DNA from: Anaerolineae bacterium
GTDB lineage: Bacteria; Chloroflexota; Anaerolineae; Anaerolineales; Villigracilaceae
NCBI GenBank assembly: GCA_022013685.1
Contig: JAKLPV010000070.1
Span: forward strand, 1-64,000
Reading direction: 5' to 3'
DNA: 64,000 nucleotides
Made by a program: the position numbers and the translations under genes. How positions within the stretch are numbered: the stretch's first letter is position 1; each line of letters opens with the position of its first letter. Below, in pieces: positions 51,404-60,786 of this stretch. The notes beneath the pieces are model-generated. The model saw only the letters and a program-made list of their open reading frames with translations, had not been told where the DNA came from and searched no databases.

Positions 51404-52435
51404 ATGAATAAAATATTTTACATTGGCACAGACGGCGGCGCGACCACATCCAAGGTGGGTGGCGTATGGAGCGATGGCTCGGCCATCTCAACCAAGTTAT
51501 TACAATCCCCAACCAATTCGGCGCATGGCCCTGAAGCTGTTGTAAGCGGTTGGGTCGAGGCGATTAATACCTACTTGGCGCAAAATGAACTTGCCTGGGA
51601 ACAGGTTGGCGGGGTGGGGCTGGCAATTCCCGGCCCGTTCCAGCGCTACGGAGTCTTTGATCGTTCACCCAACCTGCCCGCCGAATTTGCCGGGTTCGAT
51701 GTCCATACGGCTTATAGCAACGCCTTGACCGAACGCGCCGGGCGGGCTGTCCCGCTGATCGTTGGCAATGATGGCAACATGGGCGGCGTGGCCGAAGCCC
51801 AGCACGCGCGTGGGAACAGCCAGGGAACGGTGGTACTGCTCGCGCCTGGTTCAGGCCTGGGCTGCGCCTTTGTTGACCAGAGCGGCCTGGCCCTTGACGG
51901 CGATACGCTGGCCGGCATGGAGGCCAGCCACATGCCTGCGCCCTTGCACCTGATGGATGCGAAACCCTATCCCTGCGGATGTGGCCGCACCTGGGGCTGT
52001 GTCGAAGTCTATACCAGCCTGTCTGGCCTGCCTTACCTGCTCGAAGAACGCCTGCAGAAACACGCCGACCACGACCTGGCAAAATCGACGCTGAGCGCCA
52101 AAGAAAAAGCTTTCAGCCTGCGCGGATTGGCCCAAAAAGGCGACCTGTTGGCCCTGGAACTGTTTGATTTTCAGGCTAAAGCCCTGGGTTTGCACGTTGC
52201 CATGCTGGCGATGGTGCTCGATCCCAAATTTGTGGTCATTGGCGGCGGGTTGATGGACCCCGAAGCGACCACCACTAGCTTCCGCGAACGCTACCTGGGA
52301 ATTTTGAGCGACACTGCCCGCGCCTACCTGTGGCCGGCCCAGCGTGATAGCATCAGCATCGTCCCGGCGGCTCTGGGTGACCTTTCACAGGCGATCGGCG
52401 CGGCCCTGGCGGCCCTGTATCAGAATCGGTCATGA
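51404..52435 (+). CDS. ROK-family sugar kinase
   Basis: A 343-residue ROK protein, probably a glucokinase or N-acetylhexosamine kinase. It begins FYIGTDGGATTSKVGGVWSD (phosphate 1 loop), has GVGLAIPGPFQ, NDGNMGGVAEAQHARG, LLAPGSGLGCAFV and the ROK zinc motif CGCGRTWGCVE. Start at MNKIFYIGTD; TATAAT at 51358 gives a ~40-base leader and GGAAGG lies 12 bases upstream. Divergent from mutS2. Its stop overlaps clpS (ATGA). Confidence 0.92.
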   Translation: MNKIFYIGTDGGATTSKVGGVWSDGSAISTKLLQSPTNSAHGPEAVVSGWVEAINTYLAQNELAWEQVGGVGLAIPGPFQRYGVFDRSPNLPAEFAGFDVHTAYSNALTERAGRAVPLIVGNDGNMGGVAEAQHARGNSQGTVVLLAPGSGLGCAFVDQSGLALDGDTLAGMEASHMPAPLHLMDAKPYPCGCGRTWGCVEVYTSLSGLPYLLEERLQKHADHDLAKSTLSAKEKAFSLRGLAQKGDLLALELFDFQAKALGLHVAMLAMVLDPKFVVIGGGLMDPEATTTSFRERYLGILSDTARAYLWPAQRDSISIVPAALGDLSQAIGAALAALYQNRS

Positions 52436-52734
52436 CCCAACGCCAGGTTACCCCCGAAATCATCCCGGTTTCGGAGCCAGACCTGGAGCCGCTTTACCGG
52501 GTCATCATCCACAATGACAACGTGACCCCGATGGATTTTGTCGTGCATGTGCTCCAGAGTATTTTTATGGTCAGCCCACCGGATGCGGTTAACATCATGT
52601 TTGAAGCCCACTACCGCGGCTCGGCCTACGTCCAGACTCTGCCCAGGGCCGAAGCCCAAGCGCGGATTGGCAAAGCCCACTTCGCTGCCGGATTGGAAGG
52701 CTATCCCTTGCATTTTTCGATGGAACCGGAATAA
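52432..52734 (+). CDS. clpS: ATP-dependent Clp protease adaptor ClpS
   Basis: A 100-residue ClpS, which hands N-degron proteins to ClpAP/ClpCP. YRVIIHNDNVTPMDFVVHVL is the family's N-degron binding region, and the rest (EAHYRGSAYVQTLPRAEAQ) matches. It overlaps the ROK kinase gene by four bases. No clpA or clpC is in the window. Confidence 0.95.
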   Translation: MTQRQVTPEIIPVSEPDLEPLYRVIIHNDNVTPMDFVVHVLQSIFMVSPPDAVNIMFEAHYRGSAYVQTLPRAEAQARIGKAHFAAGLEGYPLHFSMEPE

Positions 52735-52749
52735 GATTGATTCTTTGCA

Positions 52750-52784
52750 AAGAACCCCGCGCCATTTCCGGCGCGGGGTTCTTT
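52750..52784. terminator. Strong bidirectional terminator
   Basis: AAGAACCCCGCGCC and its exact complement flank ATTTCC, a 14-bp stem, between the convergent clpS and STAND genes. Confidence 0.93.
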
Positions 52785-52800
52785 CTTGTTATTCCTGTAT

Positions 52801-55800
52801 TTATTTTCCGGCAGGCCAGGTTGGGCAAGTGATGCGATACTCTTCTCCTGAAAAAAACTGCTGCCATTCGCCCTGGGTAAAATTGCGGCCAGCGATAGCA
52901 CAGGTTTTCTTAAGCCATGATTCGGATGATAAATCCCATAAAACGATTTCATTACCCGCCGATGCAAGCAGATTTCCATCGCTGCTAAAAGCCAGGCTGT
53001 GGACACCCTCGGTATGCCTTAAGTACGGGCGAATGAGCGGTTGGCGACTGGCTACGTCCCACAGGGTCAGGTAGAAATTATCGTGTCCGGCGGCCAGGGT
53101 TTTGCCATCCGGGCTGAAAGCCAGCGCCAAAACCCGTCCCTGGCGGTCATACATCTGGGCTGTGATCTTGTTTTCTTCCACATCCCAGAGCAGGATGAGT
53201 CCTTCACTGCTGCCCAGGGCAAGCTGTTTCCCGGTTGGGCTGTAGGCCAGGCTGATAATTGCCCTCGTCTTGGATGGGATTTGCACAGCCTTGCTCTCGA
53301 GCTGATCCATGTCGATCAAGGTCAGGGCGTTGTCATAACCGCCGACGATGGCCAGTGTCTTGCCATCCGGGCTGAAGGCGAGCTGCGCCACGCCATTAAT
53401 AGCATCAAAACGAGCTTTTTCAGTATAGGTTTGGGTCTCGAGAAACAGAACGCTGTTGTCGTTAATTGCGACAGCCAGGGTTTTGCCATCCGGGCTATAG
53501 GCCAGCAAAACATTGCGGCTGTTGTAAGAATTCGTGGCGATTGAGATTTCATCGCCGACACGTGTGTATGTTTCCACATCCCAGAAAAGGATACTTTCTT
53601 TTTCGCAGCGCACGATGTTGTTGAAAACAACGGTGCAGTAAGCAGCCACGATCAGTTTGTCGTCCGGGCTGAGAGTGATGGCATCCAACATTTTATTTGG
53701 CAAGCTGAAGGTTTCAGACTGGGTAATTTCGAGCAGATCAAGGCCGCTGCTTGTCAGAATGTTTTTGAGTTGCCAGGCCTTGAAGACTCCCTGCCTGCAC
53801 AGGTAATATTTGCTTCCCGGCTCGCAGTTATCAAAATTGCTGGAAACAAGCGCCAGATTTTCCCTGGCGAAGGAAAGATGAGGGGATATCCCGGCTTCGC
53901 TGGAGACCGTCAGGAATACCCTGCCTCGTGCGTTTAGCAGGCTTAACAATTGGATGCGGGTCTGCGATGTGTCTACGACCTGAAAGGCTTCCGCGGCCAG
54001 CAAGCTTGCAATGCTATTTTGACCATTGTTCTGAGCCAGGATGGATTGGGCAGCCAGTTCATTGGCGCGGGCCAGCTTCTTTTGTTCCAGAGCAAGCTTC
54101 TCTTGATCGTTTGCCTTCGCCTTTTCTATCTCCGCATTTGCCTGGGCTGTTGCAGCGGCATTGGCATTTGCGAGCGCCTGGGCGCTGGCAGCCTCTGCGG
54201 TGGCCTGCTGGGCAACCGCAGAGGTGCTGGCCGCCTGCGCAGTGGACTGTTGCGAAATCGCTTGGGTGCTGGCCGCCTGTGCGATGGATTGTTGGGCAAC
54301 TGCCTGGGTACTGGCTTCGTTTGCCTTGATGGCCTCAAGCTCGTAACTACGGTTTGCGGCAGTGGCGCTGATGCTGAAAAACATGGCCACAAAGAAAAGC
54401 AGCAATGATATAACCAGCCCGGCAACGATCATGCGGCGCTGATTTTTGTCACGTATCTCACGCTGGCGTAAAGACCGGCATGCCCCCAAAAAAGCAGATT
54501 CTTCAGGGGTCAGGATGATACTTTTCGCTTCCTGTTCAGCAATTTCCAGTTCGCGGCCGCGTAAAAGCAAGCCTTCGCCCCGGCCCTGCTCGATCCACAA
54601 CTTGGACTGGCGTTGAAATAAATTCAAATTTGCTTCGAACCATCTTTTATTATCCGAGCGCACCGGTTCAATCAAGCGGTCGTGCGCCAATTCATACCAG
54701 ATCTGGCCGGCCCGTTTTTCTGGCCGGATAAGGTGTGTGGTTTCAATGTTGCGAATAACCTCGTTTGGCAGCCCTTCGCTGAGATCGATGCCAATTCTGA
54801 CCAGTGAACGTGTGCCTTCAGGGGTAATCAGCTTTTGGTCAAACCACTCGCGGATGCTGCGCTCAGGGATTTGGATCGCTTCTGCCGCCCTGGAAACGCT
54901 CATGGCGTAGTACCCGGCCAGGGATTGGTTGACATCGCCAACGCTGGCCAGATCCTGCTCGTCGATCGTCATTTTGTCCGCGTCTTTGTTTTCCCACAGG
55001 CGGTAACAAACCACTTGCAGTTGGACCGGCTCAATATAAAGCCCCAGTTGACTTTGGACAGAACCATCCATTGCCTGGACTTGAACCCGGCGCAAGTCAT
55101 CGACCAGCTTTTGGGCTGCCTCGTCGGTAAAATTGACCCCGGCTTTTTTCGCGGGCTGTTGAATGGCCTGCTGGGCCGCCTTTGCGCCGAGCAACTCCAG
55201 ATGAAAAGTGTTTGCAAAATAGGTCGGGATGTTTCGCGCGTACGGTTCCAACGCGCCAACGTAATCGGTTCGCATCACAAACAATGCCCAACGGTTGCGG
55301 TTCCTGAGAATCGTTCTTAGCTGGGTAAAAAAAGAATTCTTGGAAACACGGTCATTGGGGTCGAGAGAAAGGATTTCCTCGAACTGGTCAAAGATCAGGA
55401 ATTCAGGTCCATCTCGCTGGTCTTCAATCGAACGCAGAGCAAGATAATCTGCCAAAGAAAGGCGCGCCAAGCGGTTGAGCTTGGTTCTTTGTTCAGGGGG
55501 GTATTTTTCTTCCAGGGAAAGCAGCGTACTGAAGGTGAACCGATTAAACCGTCTGGCGTCACTGAGGGTGTCTGACGTTTTTACCAGATCGGCAGGGTAT
55601 TCTGCGTTGACGCGAATCGTAGGATGGACAAAGAACCCTTCGAGGGCCAACTCAGGGATCAGCCCCGCCTGCACCAGCGAAGTTTTGCCTGCTCCTGAAG
55701 GGGCATGCAGGAGAACAATCCGTTCGGCGATCAGGCGATCGGTCAGAATGCGCAATTCGCGGTCGCGGCCATAAAGCGTCTCGGCCTTCGAGAAAGAACG

Positions 55801-55830
55801 TGGACCAACATAAGGGTTATTCGCGCTCAT
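52801..55830 (-). CDS. Membrane-anchored STAND NTPase with WD40 repeats
   Basis: A 1009-residue protein. It begins NPYVGPRSFSKAETLYGRDR, the start typical of nSTAND1 NTPases; the P-loop is APSGAGKTS (residues 44-52) and Walker B FLIFDQFEEIL. A winged-helix-like region follows, then one helix (MIVAGLVISLLLFFVAMFF, about residue 480), a long alanine/glutamine-rich coiled coil (TQAVAQQSIAQAAST), and about seven WD40 blades (AFSPDGKTLA repeated). Such proteins sense a ligand through the repeats and signal by NTP-dependent assembly. It starts 12 bases after the CHAT-SIR2 gene and is surely co-expressed with it. Confidence 0.88.
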   Translation of the reverse strand: MSANNPYVGPRSFSKAETLYGRDRELRILTDRLIAERIVLLHAPSGAGKTSLVQAGLIPELALEGFFVHPTIRVNAEYPADLVKTSDTLSDARRFNRFTFSTLLSLEEKYPPEQRTKLNRLARLSLADYLALRSIEDQRDGPEFLIFDQFEEILSLDPNDRVSKNSFFTQLRTILRNRNRWALFVMRTDYVGALEPYARNIPTYFANTFHLELLGAKAAQQAIQQPAKKAGVNFTDEAAQKLVDDLRRVQVQAMDGSVQSQLGLYIEPVQLQVVCYRLWENKDADKMTIDEQDLASVGDVNQSLAGYYAMSVSRAAEAIQIPERSIREWFDQKLITPEGTRSLVRIGIDLSEGLPNEVIRNIETTHLIRPEKRAGQIWYELAHDRLIEPVRSDNKRWFEANLNLFQRQSKLWIEQGRGEGLLLRGRELEIAEQEAKSIILTPEESAFLGACRSLRQREIRDKNQRRMIVAGLVISLLLFFVAMFFSISATAANRSYELEAIKANEASTQAVAQQSIAQAASTQAISQQSTAQAASTSAVAQQATAEAASAQALANANAAATAQANAEIEKAKANDQEKLALEQKKLARANELAAQSILAQNNGQNSIASLLAAEAFQVVDTSQTRIQLLSLLNARGRVFLTVSSEAGISPHLSFARENLALVSSNFDNCEPGSKYYLCRQGVFKAWQLKNILTSSGLDLLEITQSETFSLPNKMLDAITLSPDDKLIVAAYCTVVFNNIVRCEKESILFWDVETYTRVGDEISIATNSYNSRNVLLAYSPDGKTLAVAINDNSVLFLETQTYTEKARFDAINGVAQLAFSPDGKTLAIVGGYDNALTLIDMDQLESKAVQIPSKTRAIISLAYSPTGKQLALGSSEGLILLWDVEENKITAQMYDRQGRVLALAFSPDGKTLAAGHDNFYLTLWDVASRQPLIRPYLRHTEGVHSLAFSSDGNLLASAGNEIVLWDLSSESWLKKTCAIAGRNFTQGEWQQFFSGEEYRITCPTWPAGK

Positions 55831-55842
55831 TTTCCTGCCCTG

Positions 55843-57903
55843 TCATTTTAGCGGGGAAAGGCGCGCGGCGAGCTCTTTCATAAACTCTCGCGCGGTTCCC
55901 CAGAAAATGCTGATCTCGATATCTGAACTGTGCCCAAAATAGGTTTCCAAATAGCGGCGGGCGCGTCCGGGGTCGATCAGGCGCGCTTCGTCTGGTTCGA
56001 TCTGGGCCGCAATGTGGGCATGACGCCGCAACAGGTTATTGCCCTCTTTGGCCAAAAGCGACTGCATGACCACCCTGAAATCCCAATCTTCTGCCTGAAA
56101 TCCCAAAAAGAGAAGCGCAGAATCTGCCAGGGCGCGCCCAACCTGGCTGGGAATATTCTTCATATGACGGGTGATTCCAATCAGAAAACCGAATGTGTCG
56201 TCTTCTGTCAGCACCAGCGACTCTGGCTGGCTCAACAATCCGAACAGGTGATAAACAAGGGGGCGTTCGGCGGCTGGCTCGAAATCGTCATCCTGGCTAT
56301 ACATCGACGGGTCGGTTTTTTCGCTGAACTCATGCCAGGGGCAGACCATGGTGGTCGGCTCTTTGCCGGCTTCCCGCAAAGCTACTTCGAGCAATTCATC
56401 GGTGTTGGCGGTAATGAAAACCTTTGCGGGAATCTGCGCCAAAATTTTATAGGTTTCGAATTCATCTTTTACGAGAATCTGTTGGCGCGCGGCTTCAAGC
56501 AGTGTTCCCAGCGGAATATTGGGGCCGTTCAATTCGTCTGGCAAGCTGGCACGTTTCTGGATCGCTGCGCGCAGGTGGGCCAGCCATTCGTCTTCTGCCG
56601 TAAAGCGTGACTGGTCGACAGCGCGAAATTGCGCGACCTGTGGCAGTGATTCGCGTTCATGGGCTGCAAGCGGATATTCCAGTTCGTCAGCCCAGCGCTG
56701 GGCTAGGTCGCGCATCGAACCGATCAGGGGGTCGTTCAGCCCAGGGCCCAGGATGGGTGTGCAGCGGCCAGATTGGATTCCGCGCAAAAGCGATGGCCAT
56801 TTCTCGAATTCACCGCGCGGCCCGCCAAAACCGGGTGTGTACCACAAGCGTCCACTTTTTAGGCGCATGAACAAGGCCGGAACCCACCAATCGGGCCGCT
56901 CACGCACTTGTCCACGGGCCACCGAAAGAGCGCGGTCGATTTGCCCATCTTTTTGCAGTTCGGAGAAGAAAATCGGCATCAGTTTTGCGTTGGTTTCCAT
57001 CGACAGGTTGTCTTGCATCGCCAGCACCGCCGGGATGCCTGCTGCCGCCAGCCTGGGGCCAAGCGCGGTCAGCACATCGCCTTTGCCACGCCCGGCGCTC
57101 TGGCAGGAAGCCAGCACAGCCAATCGCGGGCGATGCTCCACCTCGCGCAGGCGCATCACCAATTCATTGCCCGCTACACGCGCCACACTGCCATCCTCGC
57201 TCTCAAGCCACAAGAACGATTCGCCATTGACAAAGGTACCATGCGCAACGATATGCAGGATATCGAACTCGTCTGTTTGCAGGGCGGAAATTAGATTATT
57301 CAGGGTTGCTTGCTCAAGAGTTTCGAAGGGGATCTGCCCCAGCCCGGTTGCTATTGATGTAATTTCGGACGTTTTATCGACGCTGGCAAGTTTATACGCT
57401 TCCAAACCACCTGGAGCGGCCACCATTACCAGGGCCTTTAACTCCCCTTTGGCGCGCAGACGCACCGGACGCCAATCCATGCTGGCCAGGTAGCGTGAGA
57501 AGTGGATGTTCTGGTCTGTGGAGAAACAAATCTCGCTTTGTGGGTCAAGGAGTGTTTCCCAGCGCAAAACGTTAAGTTCACCCGCGCCTGAGTGGATATT
57601 TAGCCGTAAACGCAGGCTGCCCTGCATTTGCTCCACGGCTGCCCGAGCCTGGGCCATTGCCGTTCGCAGGGCTTCGCTTTCAAAAAGGCCCCTGGTCAAC
57701 GATTGACCGTAGGCTTTTAGATCCCCAGACTCAAGCAACTCATCCAGCGCCGAAAAATCGAAGACTGCACTGGCCGCTTGTCCGGCCCCAAGCCGCACTT
57801 CAGATTGGCTTTGCGGATCGCTGTCCGAATAACGAAAATCCACCGCGTAGCCTTGCAGGTCATGGCGATGGATGGTTAGTTCAATATCGGCGGTTGTGCC
57901 CAT
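55843..57903 (-). CDS. CHAT protease-SIR2 fusion protein
   Basis: A 686-residue two-domain effector-like protein. The CHAT caspase-like domain (about residues 110-355) has catalytic His221 in HIVAHGTF and Cys267 in LAVLASCQSA. The SIR2-like domain (about 375-686) has Gly-rich TPILGPGL, ITANTDELLE with Asn500 and Asp502, and YHLFGLL with His552, so both the protease and the NAD-binding/NADase sites appear intact. Such domains kill or arrest infected cells in known defence systems. Transcribed from a good promoter with a ~48-base leader, ahead of the STAND-WD40 gene. Confidence 0.85.
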   Translation of the reverse strand: MGTTADIELTIHRHDLQGYAVDFRYSDSDPQSQSEVRLGAGQAASAVFDFSALDELLESGDLKAYGQSLTRGLFESEALRTAMAQARAAVEQMQGSLRLRLNIHSGAGELNVLRWETLLDPQSEICFSTDQNIHFSRYLASMDWRPVRLRAKGELKALVMVAAPGGLEAYKLASVDKTSEITSIATGLGQIPFETLEQATLNNLISALQTDEFDILHIVAHGTFVNGESFLWLESEDGSVARVAGNELVMRLREVEHRPRLAVLASCQSAGRGKGDVLTALGPRLAAAGIPAVLAMQDNLSMETNAKLMPIFFSELQKDGQIDRALSVARGQVRERPDWWVPALFMRLKSGRLWYTPGFGGPRGEFEKWPSLLRGIQSGRCTPILGPGLNDPLIGSMRDLAQRWADELEYPLAAHERESLPQVAQFRAVDQSRFTAEDEWLAHLRAAIQKRASLPDELNGPNIPLGTLLEAARQQILVKDEFETYKILAQIPAKVFITANTDELLEVALREAGKEPTTMVCPWHEFSEKTDPSMYSQDDDFEPAAERPLVYHLFGLLSQPESLVLTEDDTFGFLIGITRHMKNIPSQVGRALADSALLFLGFQAEDWDFRVVMQSLLAKEGNNLLRRHAHIAAQIEPDEARLIDPGRARRYLETYFGHSSDIEISIFWGTAREFMKELAARLSPLK

Positions 57904-57958
57904 ATTTCTTTATCCCATCTTGCAAAATTCGGATAGATGTCACCCGATTGGTAAAATA

Positions 57959-57987
57959 ATTATACGAAAATGCGATGGTATTTGCAA
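57959..57987 (-). promoter_or_regulatory. Promoter of the CHAT-SIR2/STAND module
   Basis: On the minus strand TTGCAA (57982-57987) and TATAAT (57959-57964) are 17 bases apart, ~55 bases before the start codon. No operator repeat is obvious around it. Confidence 0.8.
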
Positions 57988-58044
57988 TCCTTCTTTATCG
58001 TTGCTTGTGTATGGTCCCGCTCAGCGTTTGAAATCTTTATCGCA

Positions 58045-59136
58045 TTATTCAACATACTCAATTTCAGCGGGCAAAGCTCGCAAGGCTTCCTGAAGCGAGG
58101 CAAGCATAATTAATGTAATCAGGATGGCCGAGGTAACACACCAGATGCAGACCGCCATGATCACAAATGGTTCAAGATAGGTCAGGTAAGCAGAGAAGAT
58201 GGTGCCAAAGAAGGCCATGCCAAACAGGGCCAATGGGGCATAGGATGAGAGAATTCCCCATTTCTGGCGGTTTGCCCACCAGGCAAGCAGGATGGCGAGA
58301 TAGCCAAGCCCACCTAAAACGCCCACCGGCAGGATTCCGAACAGGCGCGCATAGGAGCTTGATTGCACGGCGTTGCAATCCCCGACCGGGCCGCAAAAGG
58401 CCTGTATCAGGGTTACTTCGATATAGGAGAGATAAGCAGCCACCAGTAAACCAGCCACAGACAGCACTGGGATCGCCCAGTTTGTCATCCAGGCCGGGGC
58501 TGGTCTGAGATGAACATTGCTAAACATGAACAGTAACAGGCGCGCAATGGCATACAGCAGGGCCAGTAACATGCCGACCAGAACAATGATCGCGAGTACA
58601 AATCCATTGTCGCGCATCCCTGAAGGAGCGGGTTGGAAATCCATCGGGGCAGGAACAGGCTCTTCGCGCAGCGCGGCAGGCGTCGGGGAGTCCGAATCCG
58701 GGGCAGCGGCCAGCAGTGGTTGGAGTTCGAGCCGGTCGGGCAAATCCACGCCGCCAGCGGCCAGATGAGTCTCGATTAACTCATCGAATTCAAGCCGTAC
58801 CTGATCGTAGCCGACCAGGGGCTGGTCGCCAATCACCAAAAATGGGACGCCGATCATGCGCTTTTCGATGCCGTAACTGGCGCCGAGGGCATAGAGCGCA
58901 TCGATATGTTCAAGGCTGTAGATTTGGATCAATTGCAGATCGAGCTGCGTGCCATATTTCTCGCGGATGGGTGGCAGGGTCATACTGATGGTTTGCTGGC
59001 AGTGCTTGCAGCCAGACATCCAGAACATGACTGCGTGAACAACGGGGGGCTCAGCAGTTTGGGCGCGGGCCGGCCAGGTCAGGTTCAGCGCCAACAGGCA
59101 AAAAACAGGCAGGAGGATGATCAGTTTTTTTAGCAT
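58045..59136 (-). CDS. Thioredoxin-like/VKOR fusion protein
   Basis: A 363-residue disulphide-forming protein. A signal peptide is followed by a thioredoxin-like domain with active site SGCKHC (about residues 42-45), then a linker and a vitamin-K-epoxide-reductase-like membrane domain of five helices. The VKOR loop cysteines are in FCGPVGDCNAV, and the membrane active site is CIWC. In most bacterial fusions thioredoxin follows VKOR; here it precedes it. It probably oxidises exported cysteines using quinone. Confidence 0.9.
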   Translation of the reverse strand: MLKKLIILLPVFCLLALNLTWPARAQTAEPPVVHAVMFWMSGCKHCQQTISMTLPPIREKYGTQLDLQLIQIYSLEHIDALYALGASYGIEKRMIGVPFLVIGDQPLVGYDQVRLEFDELIETHLAAGGVDLPDRLELQPLLAAAPDSDSPTPAALREEPVPAPMDFQPAPSGMRDNGFVLAIIVLVGMLLALLYAIARLLLFMFSNVHLRPAPAWMTNWAIPVLSVAGLLVAAYLSYIEVTLIQAFCGPVGDCNAVQSSSYARLFGILPVGVLGGLGYLAILLAWWANRQKWGILSSYAPLALFGMAFFGTIFSAYLTYLEPFVIMAVCIWCVTSAILITLIMLASLQEALRALPAEIEYVE

Positions 59137-59171
59137 GGTTGTTCCCTGGTTAAAAGTGTACCAGAAAATAA

Positions 59172-59208
59172 AAATCCTGTTTATGGTTTCAAACCATAAA
59201 CAGGATTT
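59172..59208 (-). terminator. Terminator of metK
   Basis: Near-perfect palindrome with 18-base arms (AAATCCTGTTTATGGTTT and its complement) around a single C, followed on the minus strand by TTTATTTTC. Confidence 0.9.
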
Positions 59209-59226
59209 AAATCTCGCTTTGCAGGA

Positions 59227-60438
59227 TTAAAGACCCGCGGCTTTGCGCATGGCTTCAGTCTTGTTGGTCTCTTCCCAGGGCAGTTGGATATCGTCGCGTC
59301 CAAAGTGGCCGTAAGCGGCGGTCTGGCGGTAGATCGGGCGGCGTAGGTTCAAGTCGCGGATGATGGCGCCGGGGCGCAAATCAAAGACCTCGGTGATGAT
59401 CGCGGATATTTTCTCGTCTGAGATTTTGCCGGTGCCAAAGGTTTCGACATTGACCGAAAGCGGGTGGGCAACGCCAATGGCATAGGCCACCTGGATTTCA
59501 CAACGGTCAGCGATTCCCGCGGCGACCACGTTTTTGGCAGCCCAGCGCGCGGCGTAAGCGGCAGAACGATCGACCTTTGTGGGGTCTTTACCCGAGAAAG
59601 CGCCGCCGCCATGACGGCCCATGCCGCCGTAAGTGTCGACGATGATCTTGCGCCCGGTCAGGCCGGCATCGCCCATTGGTCCGCCAATCACAAAGCGGCC
59701 GGTGGGGTTGACATAGATCTTGATCTCGCCGTCACGCAATTCGGCAGGAATGATCGGATCGATGACGTGTTCGATAATGCCGGCGCGAATTTCTTCTTGC
59801 GAAACTTCAGCCGCGTGCTGGGTCGAGATCAGCACCGTATCGACGCGCTTGGGTTTGCCGAAAGCATATTCAATTGTGACCTGGCTTTTGCCATCGGGGC
59901 GCAGCCAGGGCAGGGTTCCGTTTTTGCGCACTTCACTCAGGCGGCGGGTCAGTTTGTGGGCCAGGTAGATCGGCATCGGCATCAGGGTGGCGGTTTCGTT
60001 GCAGGCAAAGCCAAACATCATACCCTGGTCGCCCGCGCCGACGTGTTCGATCTTGGCGTCGGTCATTTCACCGGCTTTGTCTTCCATGGCGTGATCAACA
60101 CCGAGAGCAATATCGGGGCTTTGGCTGGCAATGGCTGCCAGGACGGCGCAAGTACTGCCATCGAAGCCTTTCTCGCTGCTGTCATAACCAATTTCGTTGA
60201 CAACCTTGCGTACCAAATCATCAAAATTGACGAAAGCAGTGGTGGTAATCTCGCCTAGCACGGCGATAAACCCGGTCTTTGCTGCGGTTTCGCAGGCCAC
60301 GCGCGAAAAGGGATCCTGCTCAAGGCAGGCATCGAGAACTGCATCTGAAATTTGGTCACACATTTTATCGGGGTGACCTTCTGTCACGCTTTCAGATGTG
60401 AAGAGTAACTTGGGGGAATTCATAAAAGTGTTGCTCAT
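59227..60438 (-). CDS. metK: S-adenosylmethionine synthetase
   Basis: A 403-residue MetK, which joins ATP and methionine. [32 protein letters not shown] and [19 protein letters not shown] are the three diagnostic motifs, all present, and the C-terminus matches the family. AAGGAG lies 11 bases before the ATG. It is controlled by a SAM-I riboswitch in its leader, so the enzyme's product represses its own synthesis. Confidence 0.97.
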   Translation of the reverse strand: MSNTFMNSPKLLFTSESVTEGHPDKMCDQISDAVLDACLEQDPFSRVACETAAKTGFIAVLGEITTTAFVNFDDLVRKVVNEIGYDSSEKGFDGSTCAVLAAIASQSPDIALGVDHAMEDKAGEMTDAKIEHVGAGDQGMMFGFACNETATLMPMPIYLAHKLTRRLSEVRKNGTLPWLRPDGKSQVTIEYAFGKPKRVDTVLISTQHAAEVSQEEIRAGIIEHVIDPIIPAELRDGEIKIYVNPTGRFVIGGPMGDAGLTGRKIIVDTYGGMGRHGGGAFSGKDPTKVDRSAAYAARWAAKNVVAAGIADRCEIQVAYAIGVAHPLSVNVETFGTGKISDEKISAIITEVFDLRPGAIIRDLNLRRPIYRQTAAYGHFGRDDIQLPWEETNKTEAMRKAAGL

Positions 60439-60460
60439 TGCGTTTTTGTCTCCTTGTTAA

Positions 60461-60499
60461 AGAAAATTGCCCTTTTCGGTCAAACTGAAAGGGCAATTG
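60461..60499 (-). terminator. Riboswitch-controlled terminator of metK
   Basis: AATTGCCCTTTCAG and TTTTCGG...GGGCAATT-type arms form the stem, then TTTTCTTT, between the SAM-I aptamer and the start codon. It is the expression platform of the riboswitch. Confidence 0.88.
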
Positions 60500-60513
60500 C
60501 GAAAACGCGGACG

Positions 60514-60623
60514 CCCTCTCATCTCCCAGATGTTCTCTGCCGGAATTGGCACCGTGTCTGGCTTTCGCCAGCCGGTTGTCGAGGCTTCGTCGGGCCGGTC
60601 CCTCCGCCTCTCTGGATAAGAGT
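60514..60623 (-). promoter_or_regulatory. SAM-I riboswitch (S-box)
   Basis: On the minus strand: CTCTTATCCAGAGAGG, CGGAGGGACCGGCCCGACGA, GCCTCGACAACCGG, CACGGTGCCAATTCC and the closing GAGATGAGAG are the S-box landmarks in order. P1 is CTCTTAT/GATGAGAG. SAM binding would allow the downstream terminator to form and stop metK transcription. Confidence 0.97.
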
Positions 60624-60654
60624 GCCGTATTAGGGGCTATTGAATTGTGCCGCG

Positions 60655-60683
60655 ATATTACCACAGGACGCGAAGCGAGTCAA
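60655..60683 (-). promoter_or_regulatory. Promoter of metK
   Basis: TTGACT (60678-60683) and TAATAT (60655-60660) with 17 bases between on the minus strand, ~25 bases before the riboswitch. Confidence 0.85.
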
Positions 60684-60735
60684 AGGGTTGAATGGTGAAA
60701 AACAAATAGCCTGTGCAGCCTGTTTGAAAAATAAA

Positions 60736-60772
60736 ACAACCTCCCGGCAGTAAAATGCTGCTGGGAGGTTGT
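60736..60772 (-). terminator. Terminator of the SUMF1-domain gene
   Basis: ACAACCTCCCAGCAG and CTGCCGGGAGGTTGT (one G-U) pair around a 7-base loop, then TTTTATTTTTC on the minus strand. Confidence 0.9.
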
Positions 60773-60786
60773 GATTATTATTTAAT

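Noticed and set aside
59464-60258. 264-residue plus-strand ORF
   Set aside because: Antisense of metK with no promoter or ribosome site.
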